A stretch of 64,000 nucleotides of DNA from Tetraselmis striata (Eukaryota; Chlorophyta; Chlorodendrophyceae; Chlorodendrales; Chlorodendraceae): assembly GCA_006384855.1 (NCBI GenBank), contig VCJN01002089.1, positions 186,001 through 250,000 of the forward strand, in the 5' to 3' direction. The notes below the pieces were generated by a model, which searched no databases, was not told where the DNA came from, and saw only the letters and a program-made list of their open reading frames with translations. Shown here in pieces: positions 1 to 12,474 of this stretch (position 1 is the first letter of the stretch; every line of letters starts with the position of its first letter). A program made the translations under genes and the position numbers.

Positions 1-274
1 TCCCGCCGCGCGGTTGCGCCCCATGGCGAAGTACGTGTGCGTGGGCCAGCGGGAGGTGCATCACTTACCGTTTCACGTACGGGTACTGCGGTGGCAGCGA
101 GACCCCCTCGGCGCCGGTACTGATGGCATGCATGGATAAGCGCGGATAAGCTCACGTTAAGCGGGAGTTGTAGTCATGGTATAAGAAGTACGGTACTACA
201 TGTAGTATAGTAAAGGAGTACGAATACAGTAGTAGTACCGTATTAAGCGCCGTTAAGCGGACCCGTTTCGACGA

Positions 275-848
275 GTGTTTCCGACAACTACGAGCGACTG
301 GCTCGCTCAACAACGCGCGCAGCGCGCTGCGGGCCAAACGAATTCGTAGAATTGCGAGGCGCTGTGTGGAGAGGCCGGATCAAGCGTCGGATGGGGATGA
401 GAGATGTGTGTGGCATGGTGATAGGTTGGGGGCGCATCTGGGTGGTATTAGCAGTCCGATCGTCGTTCCGCCCGATGCGCGCTGGTTTTTCCAACGCCTA
501 CCGGTGATTGGCTCGTTAAACGCGCGTAACGCGATGAGGCCAAGCGAATATGTAGAATTGTCAGGGGCTGTGTGGAGAGGCCGGATGAAGCGTCGGATGG
601 GGATGGGAGGGTGTGTGCGTCGGGAATATTGGTCTGGGGCGCACCTGGGTGAGCTGGCAGTCCGATCGTAGGTCCGCCCGAGGGTGTTTCCGATGACTGC
701 GGGCAGCTGGATCGTTTGGCTTGCGCGCTGCGGGCCAAAGGATACGTAGAATTGAGTTGTGTAGAGAGGCTGGGTCAAGTGTCGGATGGGGATGGGACGG
801 TGTGTGCGTCGCGGTGATAGGTATGGGGCGCACCTGGGTACGCGTGGA
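275..848. repeat. ~205-bp degenerate tandem repeat, about 2.8 copies
   Basis: Three successive blocks begin near 275, 484 and 684 with a GTTTCCGA-like start and share a GCGGGCCAAA / GTAGAATTG core, GTGGAGAGGCCGGAT, GTCGGATGGGGATG and a GGGGCGCACCTGGGT-type end. The copies differ by many substitutions, so the array is old. No convincing gene is seen within it; its open frames are by-products of the repeat. Bases 1-274 hold nothing I recognise. Confidence 0.75.
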
Positions 849-1925
849 AGCGCTGTGGTGGAGAGATATTCATGCATATCCAAGCCTGACTGCACGCATG
901 CAAACCTGATAGTTGTATAAAGCCGTGTAAACCCCGGTACACTCTAACAGTTTCGCTTTGCTGCAACCTTTTCCTTCCCTACGCTAAGCCCCTTGTCTAA
1001 AGCTTACATAGCTCCTCTCCACCTCCATCACCGCCGCGCGGACGCTCAAGAGCTATGCCGGCAAGCTGTCTCAGTTCGCGGAGTTTTGCCACGACTCCAA
1101 GAACATGAGCCCGTTGGGGGCGACAACTGCCACCGTTGTCCGGTACGTCGCTTTGCTGATTGGTGAGCGGCGCCACATTGAGGCTAAGTCGTTGCATACC
1201 TACATGTCCCACAATCAACACGTTCGTCGAACTGCACAACATCGACCCCGTGTCTAAGGACAGCCTACACCTCACCGCCGCGCGCGCGTCGTGGCATGTT
1301 GCTCAGGCGACGCCGCATGGAGATTACCCTTTTTGCGAGTCCCGTTGCTTGGTGATGTCGCTTACACGTTCGTCGAGGGGGCCAAGTTGTTGTTTCTGCC
1401 CCTCCCCCCGAGTACCTGTACTTCTCCCGGGCCCTCATGGCCGCGCGCGGTTGTCAACTTCATGTTCTTTGCAAGTTGACTTACTAACGCGTCCTGCCGA
1501 GTGCGGGACGTGCATGTGGACTCATCCTACAACATCACCCAGCAGGTGTACCGTGGGAAGAGGCGTGCCGGACGGCGCTGCCTCGACGACCTACGTGTGC
1601 TACTCCTTCCCGTGTCGGAGCGCCCTGGCTTCCCCCGTCTCATGCACCACTTCATCGACAACATCCTGTCTGCCACTCTTGTTCATGTTGTCTTGGCCGA
1701 GGCAAACTTTTGGGCGGTCACCCCGAGCAAGTAGTCAAAGTCGTCGACTGCCCCTACGAAGCAATGTCGGACTGGCCCTCTATGGCGGCCGTTCGTCTCG
1801 TCGGTGCTACCCCGGCCTCCCGCCGGCGATTCATGGAGCTCTCACAGCCGCCTTCGCAAGGGCGCAGCCTCTGCAACTAACGCCATCGGAGTTCCGCTGT
1901 CCCACATCCGCCACCAAGGCGCATG

Positions 1926-2173
1926 TGCTGGGATCTGCCTGATACCCTAGCACCGTCCGATACCCTAGCACCGCCCGGACACATGGTCTCGCGCCTTTCC
2001 ACGCGCGCAGCTGTCTCCCGCCCCGGCGCGTGCCTATATCCCGGCCCGCCCGGCGCTCTGTTTCCACTCTCTTCATGTCCACAGTCCCCGCAGCTCGAGC
2101 CCGGCTCGTTGCTCCCACTGTAAGATGCTCCGAGCACTTCCACTCACCATCACCTCCGCGGTTGAGCCGTTTA
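1926..2173 (+). repeat. 5' LTR of the nested element
   Basis: Left copy of the 248-bp direct repeat. It shares long blocks with the right copy, including GGCGCGTGCCTATATCCCGG and CTCCGAGCACTTCCACTCAC. Confidence 0.8.
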
Positions 2174-3764
2174 GGTTATGGCCCCTCACACGTCACGTGG
2201 GCGCGAGCGGGGTGCAGGGAGATGTCCGTGCGTCTGGCGCACGTCCGGAGTCGTTCGAAAAACGGCCGAGGCGGCTGCCACAAGCTCGCCAAAACAAGCC
2301 CACAAGGGGCAGGGGATGCACGCGGAGCCTCCGGGGCCAGCGCACAACCCTCCCGACACCGTATTGGGGTTCCGCCTACCGGCCCGAGATAGCCAGCCTC
2401 CGGGGTTGCGCTCAACAGACAAGTCTACGGGACAAGTCACCCATGTGCATAAGTTTTAGATTTAGATTTAGATCCCCGTACCCCGCGGACAGCGACAACA
2501 CAGTGGAGCGTTTCAGCGTGGAGCGCGTCGTTTAGCAGCCATCCAGGATCGTCGCAGCAAAAACAATACGCGAACCACCCATGCGCCTACCTACCCAGGT
2601 CCCGCCTATCACGTCCCGCCTGCCACCTTCGGCGGACTGAACGACCGTCGTGCTGCCGCTGGCCACTCGTCGACCACGTACATGGGACAATACGAGCGCT
2701 CCCAATATCGCAGCACACATCTCCATGCAGTCCCCCTACGAGCAGTGTGCGTATGAGCAGCCCAGCTACGGCTACGATACCCAGCCAAGCGCCTATCTAC
2801 CCAGGTCCCGCCTAACACATTCCGCATACCCGTCCCACTTACCGGAAGCAGCAACGTGGTGCTCTTGCCGCCGACGCAAGGCCGCGTAGCGTGCATCCCC
2901 TTCGCCGTGCAGTGATTTGTGTTTCGTGCAGTGCTTCGTAATTCGTGCTTCATACATCGGCATCATATCGCCACAGAGCGACTTCTTCGCGGGCCGCTTG
3001 GCACGAACGCGCATCTACGACAACGTGCTCGCGGACCCTATGGGCGGCCGCTGCGGCGAACCCTTGCGTCTACTGCGCCAATCTTCATGGCCAACCCGAT
3101 GCACGGGAGGCCGCGCTGAATCTAGAGCCCCGGCTCCCGAGACCGCGGTGCCCCTCACTTATATACTCCCGAATCGCGCCCTTCGCTCGACGGCTTCAAC
3201 GAGCAACCATGACGATGGCGAAATGGCCGCCCACTGCGGCGGATGGGCGTCCGGGAACACAAGCTTCCGCGCCGCGCCCGACGGTTGCTACTGTTGTTGC
3301 ATCATCGGCGAGCGCAGTGGCGACCGCGAGGGGGCGAGTACACCATCCGGATCAGCAGCGCGCATATATGAGCAGTCCTATATCGGGTGCCGGCTGCGCA
3401 ACTATGAGGAGCCCGCGCCTATGAGCAGCCCGGATAGGAGCATGCCAACTACGAGCACCTGCGTACGAGTTGCCAGGGCACTCCCCCGACTGCGTTGGCT
3501 ATCTGCCCTTTGGTCTGGAGGCATGAAAGCGCAATGGGGCTAGCGTCGGTGATGGGGCAGCAAACCTTACCGACTGCACTACTACGACGGTGGCCAAGCA
3601 ACCAGTCAAAGGTGGCATGACGATGAGTCGCACGAGAACATATGCATGGAAGTCGCTACAATACAAATGCTAGGGATTACTCAACATCAGCTTCCCACTG
3701 ATGTTCCAATCGCACGCAGCGGTCAGCAGTGAACTGCCGACGCCCGTATGCAATTGAGGGGGGC

Positions 3765-4012
3765 TGTTGGGATCTGCATGATAGCACCATTCGATATCCT
3801 ATAGCACCGCCCGGACATGTGGTCACGCGCCTTTCCACGCGCGCATCTGTCTCCCGCCCCGGCGCGTGCCTATATCCCGGCCCGCCGGGCGCTTTGTTTC
3901 CACTCTCTTATTGTCCACAGTCTCCGCAGCTCGAGCCATGCTCGCTGCTGCTCCCACTGTAACATGCTCCGAGCACTTCCACTCACCATCAACTCCGCGA
4001 TTGAGCCGTTTA
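3765..4012 (+). repeat. 3' LTR of the nested element
   Basis: Right copy of the 248-bp direct repeat, preceded directly by the GAGGGGGGC purine tract. It ends exactly where the host recombinase sequence resumes. Confidence 0.8.
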
Positions 4013-4589
4013 GGATGGGCCACGAACTGCGACGTCGTTTTGGACTACATCGATCCTAATTTCTACCCTTCACATGGCGGCGCGTGGTTCTTCTTCGATC
4101 ACATCGCATCCCTTCGCCACTTCCGAGTTCAACAAGACTCCGCAGCATTGGCCTTCATGGTGCCCCCTTCGTGACCTGCTGGCGCTACCCGTGCTTCGTC
4201 AATCTAACGCTCCTTTTGTTCGCTCTTCGCTGGCAAAACCAGACTCAACTTGAAATGACATATACTAGTATATGGGGTTTCCTCCTCCTCTCCTACTCCT
4301 CTCCTCCTCTCCTAACCGCTTTTTTGGTTACATGTGCTGCTGAGTGGCACGGGTTACTAGCTAGTTCACCCCTCGTTGCGCCCGTTCGTCTGTAGCACGA
4401 GTAGACATAAAAGCAACCGTAAGAGCTGAGCCTGCCATCTTCCAGTTTCGCGGTGTTACACACAGCGACCCTGACTCCGTTTTCCCTCCACGCTTTCACT
4501 TAACCTTCCTGCCAATCTCGGCTCTTGTCCGTGCAAGCATGCGCGACCTTTTCGGCAGCCAAGATTCACCTCAAAACATCATGCAGGAA

Positions 4590-5720
4590 TCCTCCCTAAC
4601 CTGTAGTAACCAAGAAATTACATCAAGGCTTTCACAAAAGCGCACTACAACAGAACTAACAACAACTATGAAAGGTTGCCAGCAGAAGAGAGACATAAGC
4701 CCGAAACCAAGGTCGAGCAGGAGGGCAGGGAGCCAAGAACCAAGAAGGAGCCAAGGGAACCACGAAGTCACTTAGCTGCCATGAACTTAAGGAACCCCCG
4801 CCCCGGGGTAGGCTATCAGCTGCGGCGAGGACGCTTGCAGCCAATGACCCGGGTCATAGCAACACATGCCGACGAGCGACGCGACGCAGGCGCAGGAGCA
4901 CCATCACGTGCCGCACGCGCGGCCGCGACCCCGCCAAGAACGTTGTCTGCATGTGCTATGTTGATGAGCAAGGAGAAACGGCGGCGCCACGCAGACAAGA
5001 GCTGGCCGATTTTTTGGCTAGTGTGTGCTTGGCTAGCTTTCGCGAGCTCCACCAAGAAAGCCTCGGCGTGCGGGGCCAGCGAGCCAAAGTCGGAAACGGC
5101 GAAGGGAACAAAGCGAAGCATACCGGCAGCGTTTCGGACACCCTCGTCATACTTTTGGATTTTGCGGCGCTCTGCAGCCCGCAAAGCAGTCGTTGGATCC
5201 GAGCTTGACACGCCGAGGATAGGGGCAATGGTGGTATCGACAGCAACCGTGTTTCCGCGGATGCCGCCATACCCAAAAAGCCCAACATCGGCAGGCCGCC
5301 CGTCGCTGACCTTCGGGAGAGAAACAAGCACCGACGGGTCCGTGAGGATCTGGACACCCACGCCCAGCGCGGACTTCACGTCGTGGCAAATTTCGGAAAG
5401 GCCATGTGCCGCCCACTCGTGTGCGGCGTGATTGGAGTCGCCCCCAGAGCAACGTGCCACGTGATCAGCGTATGCGACCGCCCAAGTAGAAGGAGTGAAC
5501 TCCACGCCAGCATCCTCAAACCGGGCAAGCATACTTTGTACCGAGAAGGAACAAGAAGCACAAGAGCATGGCTCGCCAAGGGAGAGGACAGGAGCCGCCG
5601 GAAGGCTAAATGGGCGGCAAGCGGCAACACGGAACATGGAATCGTAGTACTCAGGGGAACGCTCACGGACTTCACCAAGGCGACCCTCACTTCGAGGATC
5701 AGTCCAATATCATAGAATCG
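4590..5720 (-). pseudogene. LINE-type retroelement fragment, C-terminal region
   Basis: The minus-strand frame (main part 5,637-4,816) reads a Cys/His segment (CASC ... HVARCSGGD), then GRPADVGLFGYGG, NTVAVDTT and RFVPFAVSDFGSL. This order is typical of the region downstream of reverse transcriptase in many non-LTR elements of algae and animals, where a conserved RPADV ... D-x-T block precedes a V-P-x-x-V-E/D block. No RT domain is present, so the copy is 5'-truncated. A close relative lies at 43.7-45.4 kb. The fragment directly abuts the 3' end of PAT-like copy A. Confidence 0.7.
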
Positions 5721-5739
5721 ACATGTAACCTGTAACCAA

Positions 5740-6457
5740 AAAGATAATAATATCATAAAATGGACCGCCCCAACTGCTGTCTAGCACTATAAACCAGTAG
5801 TAGTACAGTAGTGCAGTTGTAGTTGTAGTGCGCCTTTGTGAAACAAGCCCTGATGTAATAAAAGTACAGTCCTGCAGACGACTACTGAGGACCTTTCTGA
5901 TTGTCCTTTTTTTGGTGATTCCCTGATATCGCCTTCTGCTGCTAGCTCATTTAATTATATAGTACAGTAGTCAGACGTGCAGTGCAGTCCAGTAGTCAGA
6001 TGATTACATGAGCTAGACGCAACATTCAAGAAACCCGTCCAGTAGTCAGATACCAGGTACAAGCACAGCGGTCGCTACACTGGTAATGTCATCCTGCATC
6101 GTCAGCATCATGACGACGCGAGACCACAGCCCTTCACGGCGCGGAACAACCAACGGCGGTAGCGTGAGTAAGGCGATTCGACGTATATTGCGACAGTCTA
6201 TAGCTGCCAGTACTATACGAGTGTGACGCGCGCGTCGAGAGCCCGCCGCCCGCTATTCCCACCAAGCAAGGTAGATCTGCCACCAGTAGGACGAAGGCGA
6301 CGGCGGCCAAGTTGCATGGTGCACATATCTTCCGACGGCGAAACGAGGACACCCTTCCCCCCCTTTGTGCCACCCATTTCAGCAGCCGCGACATCTCCAC
6401 ATCTCCGGGTTTGCAGACTCCGACGGGAAAGCAGCTGGTGCGCGAGGGGGCCCTGGT
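5740..6457. other. Intergenic stretch upstream of the GIP1-like gene
   Basis: AT-richer DNA with several CAGTAGTCAG-type repeats (5,968-6,050). It holds a short block, GCTAGACGCAACATTCAAGAAA (about 6,012-6,033), shared with 25,484-25,505, so it includes a retroelement end. The proximal 200 bp should hold the promoter, but I see no clear TATA box. Confidence 0.5.
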
Positions 6458-9400
6458 ATGGCCAGTCAGAACGGCGCCCGCGGGGGCAGCGGAGCCGCGA
6501 TGAACAAAAGAATACTGTCCAGCGTGCGGGAGGCCACCGGCGCCAGCGAAGAGGACATCCAAGCCATGCTCTCGGAGTGCGACGGGGATGTTAACGAGGC
6601 TGTCAGCCGCCTGCTCGATAGTGCGAGCCTTCCCAGATTCTCCCTTGTCTCGGCTTAATCCCGCTGAACCCCGGCCCGCAGCCAGCCGACGCACAAGCTG
6701 CGTATTTCGGTTCCATTTCGGTGTTTTCTCGCACCGTCCCAGGCACTGTCTCCCTCCGATACGTCCCCAGACCCGTTGCAACTCCCGGCGCTGTACCCAG
6801 ACCCTGCTCTTTCGCGTCTATAAGTCTACGTGGTAGGATGTCAAGCGCTTGCCGGACCAGATCCTGGCAAGTTTGACCCTGCGCAGCCCGCCCTAACTTG
6901 CCTCTTGCTTGACATAATAACCCCATATTGATTTCAAAACCACCTGCGTGCGCTTTCAGTACTAAAACTCTTATTTCTGCGACACGCGGCGCTCGCGGCC
7001 TCCCGATCTGCTTACTATCCGTCGTGGTTCCAGCCTTGCCCACCACCCAACGAGGGTAGTAAACTGGCCTGACACACATTCTGCTCTTCTTTGCCCGCTC
7101 CGTGCGCAGATCCTTTCGAACAGGTAGCAAGTAAGAAGGATCGACGCCCTAAGCCGAAGGTGCGGCCTTTCCCCGCTGTGTGTTCGGGCTTCTATCGGGC
7201 CGCCCCGTGGCATATGACATCCCGCCGGTGGGGCCCGGCTGTTTCTTCTGCTTCTGCTGCACCCGCAAGCCTGCCTGTCACCCGGGAAACTGATTTTTTT
7301 ATCGTTCCTTGTGAACCATGGTTGATGTTCAGCCTGAAGGAGGCAGTGGCGGTGGCGGTAGGCGTGGAGGTGGAGGTGACATCCCGGGGAGCCAAGGTTA
7401 TGGCACTGTAAAGGAGGTGAAGCGGGGCGGCTATGGAGGGGACCGTGGTGGGCGTGGCGGAGGTGGTGGCAGGGGAGCCAGCAGAGGTATGCCCTGCCGA
7501 TTGGTGTACTGCCCTTCGTGCCTGTTGCCATGTGTTGTTCCCGCCATCCACATGCTACTTTGAGTTTGTGGTGATAGATAACGGTGTTGGTACGTAGTGG
7601 TTACATCACCTGTGGTTTAGCGCCTGATATGCCATCTGCGCCTCCTTCAGATCGTCCCCAGTCTGGCAGGCCTGCGCCGACTGGCCCCAGGCCAGGTGGC
7701 CCGGCTCCGTCCAGGCCACCTGCAGCTGCTGCCCCTCCACCACAGACTGCAGCTCCTCCCAGGTTTGCCACTCAACGTCATTCTTATATTTTGGACTTCT
7801 TTTTAAATTACAAAAGCAGTCTTCTTGGTCAGCATTCGAAGCGCTTGTTCATACTGAACATGGCGCGGGAGAGAGAGAGGGAGGGAGGGAGAGACTCGGC
7901 AAGGCAGGGTGCGGGATTCAGTGTTCGCCTAACAACGGTATTAAGGCTCTGAAGCAACATTTTCATGTTGCAGGGCAGCACCTGCCCCTGGTCCTGCACC
8001 CACAGCAGGCAATCCGCCTCCAATTCGGCCAAGTGCACCTGGCACGACTGCAAAGTCGTTCACAGATATTCTGCGAAAGGACCCCAACCCGGCGCCGGCG
8101 CCGGTGCCCTCGTACCCCGTGGCGCCTGCAAGCCCAGTAAGTGGCATGTATAGCATTTTACCTTGTCTTTTGCGTGTATCCATCGTCTTGGAGGGGAGCC
8201 TTGTATTCTCAATTTACGCTTACTGTTATTATGCAGGTCGCTGCCCCTGCGTCCCCTGCCCCTTCTGCCCCTGAGCCACAGGCTCCTCTAGCCTCAGCAC
8301 CCATGACGCCCCAGACATTTGCGGAGAAGCTGGCGGCTGCCAACATTGCAGCGAGCCAGGCTCCTGTCCAGCCGCCGCCCAAGCAGGAGCCAGCCCCTAT
8401 GCAGGCGCCCATTACCGCCGGTGGATACCAGCCTCCTCAGACCTCAGCTGAACAACCCACACCGGAAGTGTCGTCCAGCACGTGGGGGCCGCCTTCGGCG
8501 CAATCACCCACCAGCCTCCAGAACTCTGGTCTTGCTGGCCTTCTGAGCGGCCACACGGAGGAGAGCGATAAGGGCTCACTCATGCCATCGGACGTCGCCA
8601 GTGCTGCTGACTCGCTTGGCCTACAGTTTGGCCAGTTTGGCATGGGCGGCACCGGCATGGGCGACTTTGGTGCTGGCTTTGGCGCTGGCTTCGGTGACGA
8701 CCTCGGAGCTGCTGATGAGGCAGTGCCCGCACCGGCCAAGACGCAGGACACCAGCGACGCACCAGATCCCAACACCTACTCTTCCACCACAGACGCGTCA
8801 ACTGGATACCAGCCTACACCAGCATACACCTATGGACAGCCCCCCTCGTCAATGTCCGCCGCCCTGGTGAGCAATCTCAGCGCACATGCCGTCGCAGCGG
8901 CACCTTATGCATGGTTGCCTGCCGAGACGCCGTTGCTGTGCAAGATGTTGTTGCCAAATTGACTGTTCTGTCATGCGTTGCAGGCGCAGCCCCACAAGGC
9001 CACAGATGCTGCTAGCGCACCGCCTGCCGCATCCCAGTTCCCCGGCCCCTACTATGGCCAGCCCGGCGTGTACCCCCCTGTTGCTCCCCAGCCACCTCCC
9101 CCGGCTCCTCAAGGTACTCCCTACAACCAATACGGTGGCAATGACAACAGGACGCCCCAGCAGCCGGGTCTCTCCAGCCAGGATGGCTACCAGTATGGGC
9201 AGCCGGCGCGGGCAGACGAGTTTCCTGCTACGTCAGCCCCTGCGCCTGCCAAGTATGGACAGCAGGGCGGCCAGCGACAGGATGGGTTCAGCAGCCAGGA
9301 GCCACCCTCATCTTCTGCCGCTGCCGCTACCAGTGCTCCCGCTGTCCCGGTGCAGCCACCTGTTCCGCAGCAGCAGGTCCGCTCTCTCCACCTACTGATG

Positions 9401-10232
9401 AAACGTCATTGATGCGTGCTTGGATTGCATCCCCATCAGCATGCATGGAAGAACACTGAATCCCGGCATCATTGTGCTGTCCCTCCTCCATAGCAGATGC
9501 CATTCCCCAACCCGGGGCTGCCCCCGGGCATGGCGCCCCAGTATGGCTACCTGCACCATCAGTACCCCTACATGCACAATGCCAACATGTACATGTACCC
9601 AAATCCCCATCCCTACTATGGCGCTGGCGGCGCCTATCCACCCCAGGCTGGCAACACCAGCTTCCCTCCCTCTGTCGGTAGCTCGGCTTACCCATCCCAG
9701 ATGTCTGCTGGCGGTGAGTCCCCCTGCACCTGGGATCCCATCGCACTACTCTCACAACAGCCTTCTGCCCAGTATTCCAGATTTGTGCATGCGCTGACGA
9801 TAGCCAACCTCTTGCAATGTCATTGCAGGTCCAAAGTACAGCTACCCATATGCGCAGACGTCGCAGACACCCCTGTCTAGCGGCCTAGCTCCCGGTGGCT
9901 ACTCGTACACAAGCCCCGGCGGTTACGCTGCTGATGATTCGTCCTCTGGCGCTGGTTACAAGGAGGCCAAGGACAACATGTACGGCTCTTCCGGCAGCCA
10001 GCAGCATGGTGGACCCCAGATGGCACGGGACTCGCCCTACGCCGCATACAGCATGCCTGGCCAAGGCTACCAGCAGCAAGGCTACAGCGCTGGTGCCCAG
10101 GGGCAGTATGGTGGCTCTGCATATGCCACACAGTACATGCAGCAGTACACCCAGATGCCGCCCAACATGACCAGCCAAGGACAGGGCGGCTCGCAGACTG
10201 GCAATCAGTCCAGCGGCTACAAGTTGCAGTAA
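6458..10232 (+). CDS. GBF-interacting protein 1 (GIP1)-like protein
   Basis: Exons: 6,458-6,620; 7,110-7,159; 7,333-7,486; 7,621-7,762; 7,974-8,136; 8,237-8,866; 8,984-9,376; 9,497-9,713; 9,829-10,232. Every junction is GT-AG, phases agree and the sum is 772 codons including stop. The fourth exon could instead begin at 7,651 in the same phase. Residues about 15-70 form a UBA-like helical domain (EEDIQAMLSEC, DVNEAVSRLLDNPFEQV, then basic KKDRRPK), the hallmark of the plant GIP1 N-terminal family. The basic piece is completed only by splicing exon 1 to exon 2. A short Gly/Arg-rich stretch (RGG-like) follows. The remainder is low-complexity Pro/Ala/Gln/Tyr/Gly sequence with TAKSFTDILRKDP as a likely short linear motif. 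In Arabidopsis the founding member binds G-box bZIP factors; an RNA- or ubiquitin-linked role is equally open here. A TGTAA lies at 10,715, far downstream. Confidence 0.85.
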
Positions 10233-11700
10233 ATCATCTGCGCACGCGCGATCATCTGGATGAGATGCTGAGTAGTTGCAGGGGTTCTGGATGCAGGTCA
10301 CCCTGTAGCTGTTCGCTCTGCTTGTGGGAGTTGATCACTGCCCGCTTGGTGGAGAGTTTGCATTTGGCACGCGCTCTCTTTTTTGGCTGGTGGGGTGTGC
10401 TTAGGGTCGTGCTTGGAAAGGCTCTGGTGCACTGAGATGCTCCACCATGTAGATGCTAAGGTTGTCCACCTGTCTCCCACTGATGGCGTACTGCTGGAAC
10501 ATGTATACTAAGTGATACGGTTTTCAAGATACTGTTGCCTTGTCTGAATTGGGCTTTCTGTATATCACACGAGCCTATGGGACGCAGCGCGTTAGGTGGT
10601 GAATCATGTTGAATACCTCCATGTCATGTCGCTGCAACCATGCTTGCATGCACAACCCCATGTTTGCGTCCAGTATCGGACAATCAACCCCCCCCCCCCC
10701 CCCCCCCCCCGTTTTGTAATTATTAAAAATGTTAGTAGTATAAAAACGCAATACAATGAATGTGTCTGACAATACCCCGTACAAGTGCTGCTAACCATAT
10801 TACTTGTGCTGTGTTGAATTCATACGGGTACACATAATCCTTGGCAGGCACAACATCCTTAACTAGCTCGTGGGTGGAAAACATTTTTTTAACGGCGGCG
10901 CCTGGCCGTGTTTTGCCACCCTTCTTGCGTTTCGTCTGTTCTATTATTCCCTCCTGCTAGTACTGTATTGTATTCTTGTTATTATTGCTTAACTTCCATC
11001 GCAATAAGCCGCCCATTGAGACGGATATAAATCTGAACCTTCATGTCTGGTATACTTGATTTCCCGGCATTATTTGTGTAGATCCTTTCAAAACGGCATA
11101 CGTACCAAATACGCTATGTAATCCCTACCAGTATGCGTTAGCGCCATTTGCGCGTGTAGTTACACCGTGTCAGGATTACCCAAGGCGTGAAAGTAATGCG
11201 TAATCGTTGCTGTCAGCATGATCAACACTATCGCGTTGCGTTGTGCATCGGTCCGCATTACTATATCGCTTTCTAATTACAGCAAACAGAGTATGTTCAG
11301 AATAACCGAGGGTGTGACCCTGACCCCGACCCCGACGGGGTTCTTACTTCACATTGACATGCTGAGTGCAAGTTTGAGGATGCCGGAAACCATGGTATTG
11401 AAGTGACAAGTAGCAATGTGTTCGTGCTTGTTCGTTATCATTCCGTAGTTCATTCGTAATGCCTATATTACACGTAACACTTCACAAATGCAATTATGTA
11501 GTCTTCCTTTTGTTACTATTGTTACATAGTAGTCGCTAGCAGTCTCGGACTAGCTCGCTTAGTGCAAGTACGCAGTATATGTACTACCTGCCACAAGCAA
11601 GGATGGTGACCGCCACTGATGCACTGTTGCTGACGTGCCTGAAAGTTACTGCGGAAGGTGGCGCCGCCCGCGTTGATTACGCGACTAGAAGATTTCATAC
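10233..11700. other. Gene-free region after the GIP1-like gene
   Basis: Holds the 3' UTR of the GIP1-like gene, a run of about 21 C (about 10,688-10,710), a TGTAA at 10,715-10,719 that could be the poly(A) signal, and AT-richer sequence to 11,700. No open frame here looks coding. Confidence 0.5.
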
Positions 11701-11752
11701 TTCTCCGCCGCGTTGTACGGTGTTAAGAGAGTAGTACTTTGTTGGAACCCAT

Positions 11753-12474
11753 GTGGATAAGGTCGGCGGAGAGAGGTCTCTACGGAGTACCCGCCGCCAG
11801 CATGGCCCACCCACCCAACCCCGCCTCAGCCGCCGGCATCGAGCCGCCGCAACCCGCCTACCCCACCATCGCGGCAGCAACCATGGACCAAGATATTTAA
11901 AACGCCTCGGGACCGGCCGCGCCCGTCATGTCCTAGGCCAGGGTGGCAAGAGCCCCCGAAATAAAGCCCCTCCGACCACAACCTCGCCCGAACTTTCCCG
12001 GCGCAACAGCTCCGCGGCCGCAGCCGCACTACCCGTGCCCAGTGACTCGCCCGTCGCAACTGACGGTGACGGGGGAGGAAAGAGGGTACCTTGAGTCTAC
12101 CACCCTGTCGCTGGTGAAACCCGGCCATCCGATTGACGCCTCCAGCAACGCCGAGACGGAGCGGCGGTCGGCGGCAAAGATCACCCAGTGCTGGGACTAC
12201 ACCCCAAGCTCGGGCCAGCTTCGCGTCTGCTCTAAGCCGCTGCCCACCCTAGCGCCTAGGCAGCCGGGAGCAAAACAACCCCGTCTCATGGCGACTACCG
12301 GGTCGGTGAAACTATAGTTGCCGCGCAAGGCAGCTCCCCGGTTCCTCCTGCGGCATGCCAACGAGGGGACAACTCTGTCGGAGCTGCTTCTTGACCAGAA
12401 TCAGCTCCCGCTACAGCTCGGAGTAGACTCGGAGGACCCGATGGACGACGTCGAACGCCTGCTCCACGTCGTGT
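11753..12474 (+). other. Possible decayed coding sequence, unrecognised
   Basis: Successive + frames give Pro/Arg/Ser-rich sequence (11,753-12,094), then a frame with ITQCWDYTPSSGQLRVC (about 12,180-12,230) and finally RHANEGTTLSELLLDQ ... DDVERLLHVV ending at a stop near 12,474. The composition resembles the gag-like ORF at 21.6-23.2 kb, but I could not align them. It may be a broken retroelement ORF. No function is claimed. Confidence 0.3.

Larger units (their letters stand above)
1926..4012 (+). mobile_element. Short non-autonomous LTR retrotransposon nested in copy A
   Basis: Two direct repeats of about 248 bp bound a 1.6-kb interior. Both begin TG(C/T)TGGGATCTGC and end GAGCCGTTTA. A purine-rich tract (GAGGGGGGC, about 3,756-3,764) sits directly before the right repeat, as a polypurine tract should. 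Flanking 5-mers GCATG (1,921-1,925) and GGATG (4,013-4,017) differ at one base and look like a decayed target duplication. The recombinase reading of the host element stops at the left edge and resumes at the right edge. The interior has no gag, protease, integrase or RT that I recognise, so this is a TRIM/LARD-type derivative. The two repeats differ at many positions, implying an old insertion. Confidence 0.8.
1009..4577 (+). mobile_element. PAT-like tyrosine-recombinase retroelement, copy A (decayed, split by an LTR element)
   Basis: Conceptual translation in shifting + frames gives the recombinase core-binding region (TLKSYAGKLSQFAEFC... around 1,050-1,200), a later block with VRDVHVD (1,500-1,735) and the box II region SLRKGAA followed by IRHQG (about 1,850-1,920). 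It resumes at 4,013 with GWATN-like and DYID codons, the region expected to carry the catalytic tyrosine. The same order is seen in copies B and D. The 3' part has a B-type repeat at about 4,232-4,260 (TGGCAAAACCAGACTCAACTT) and a decayed partner near 4,553-4,577, the spacing seen in the other copies. Frameshifts and the nested insertion make it non-functional. The left limit is uncertain, and no reverse transcriptase is present. Assignment to PAT-like rather than Crypton rests on the split repeats. Confidence 0.75.

Noticed and set aside
380-895. A 171-codon minus-strand ORF at the left edge
   Set aside because: It lies entirely within the 205-bp tandem repeat and repeats its own sequence with each unit.
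10688-10710. Poly-C/poly-G tracts as assembly gaps or errors
   Set aside because: They are frequent, vary in length, occur at consistent places relative to introns, and flank the array symmetrically. Some lengths may still be inaccurate, but the tracts themselves look real.
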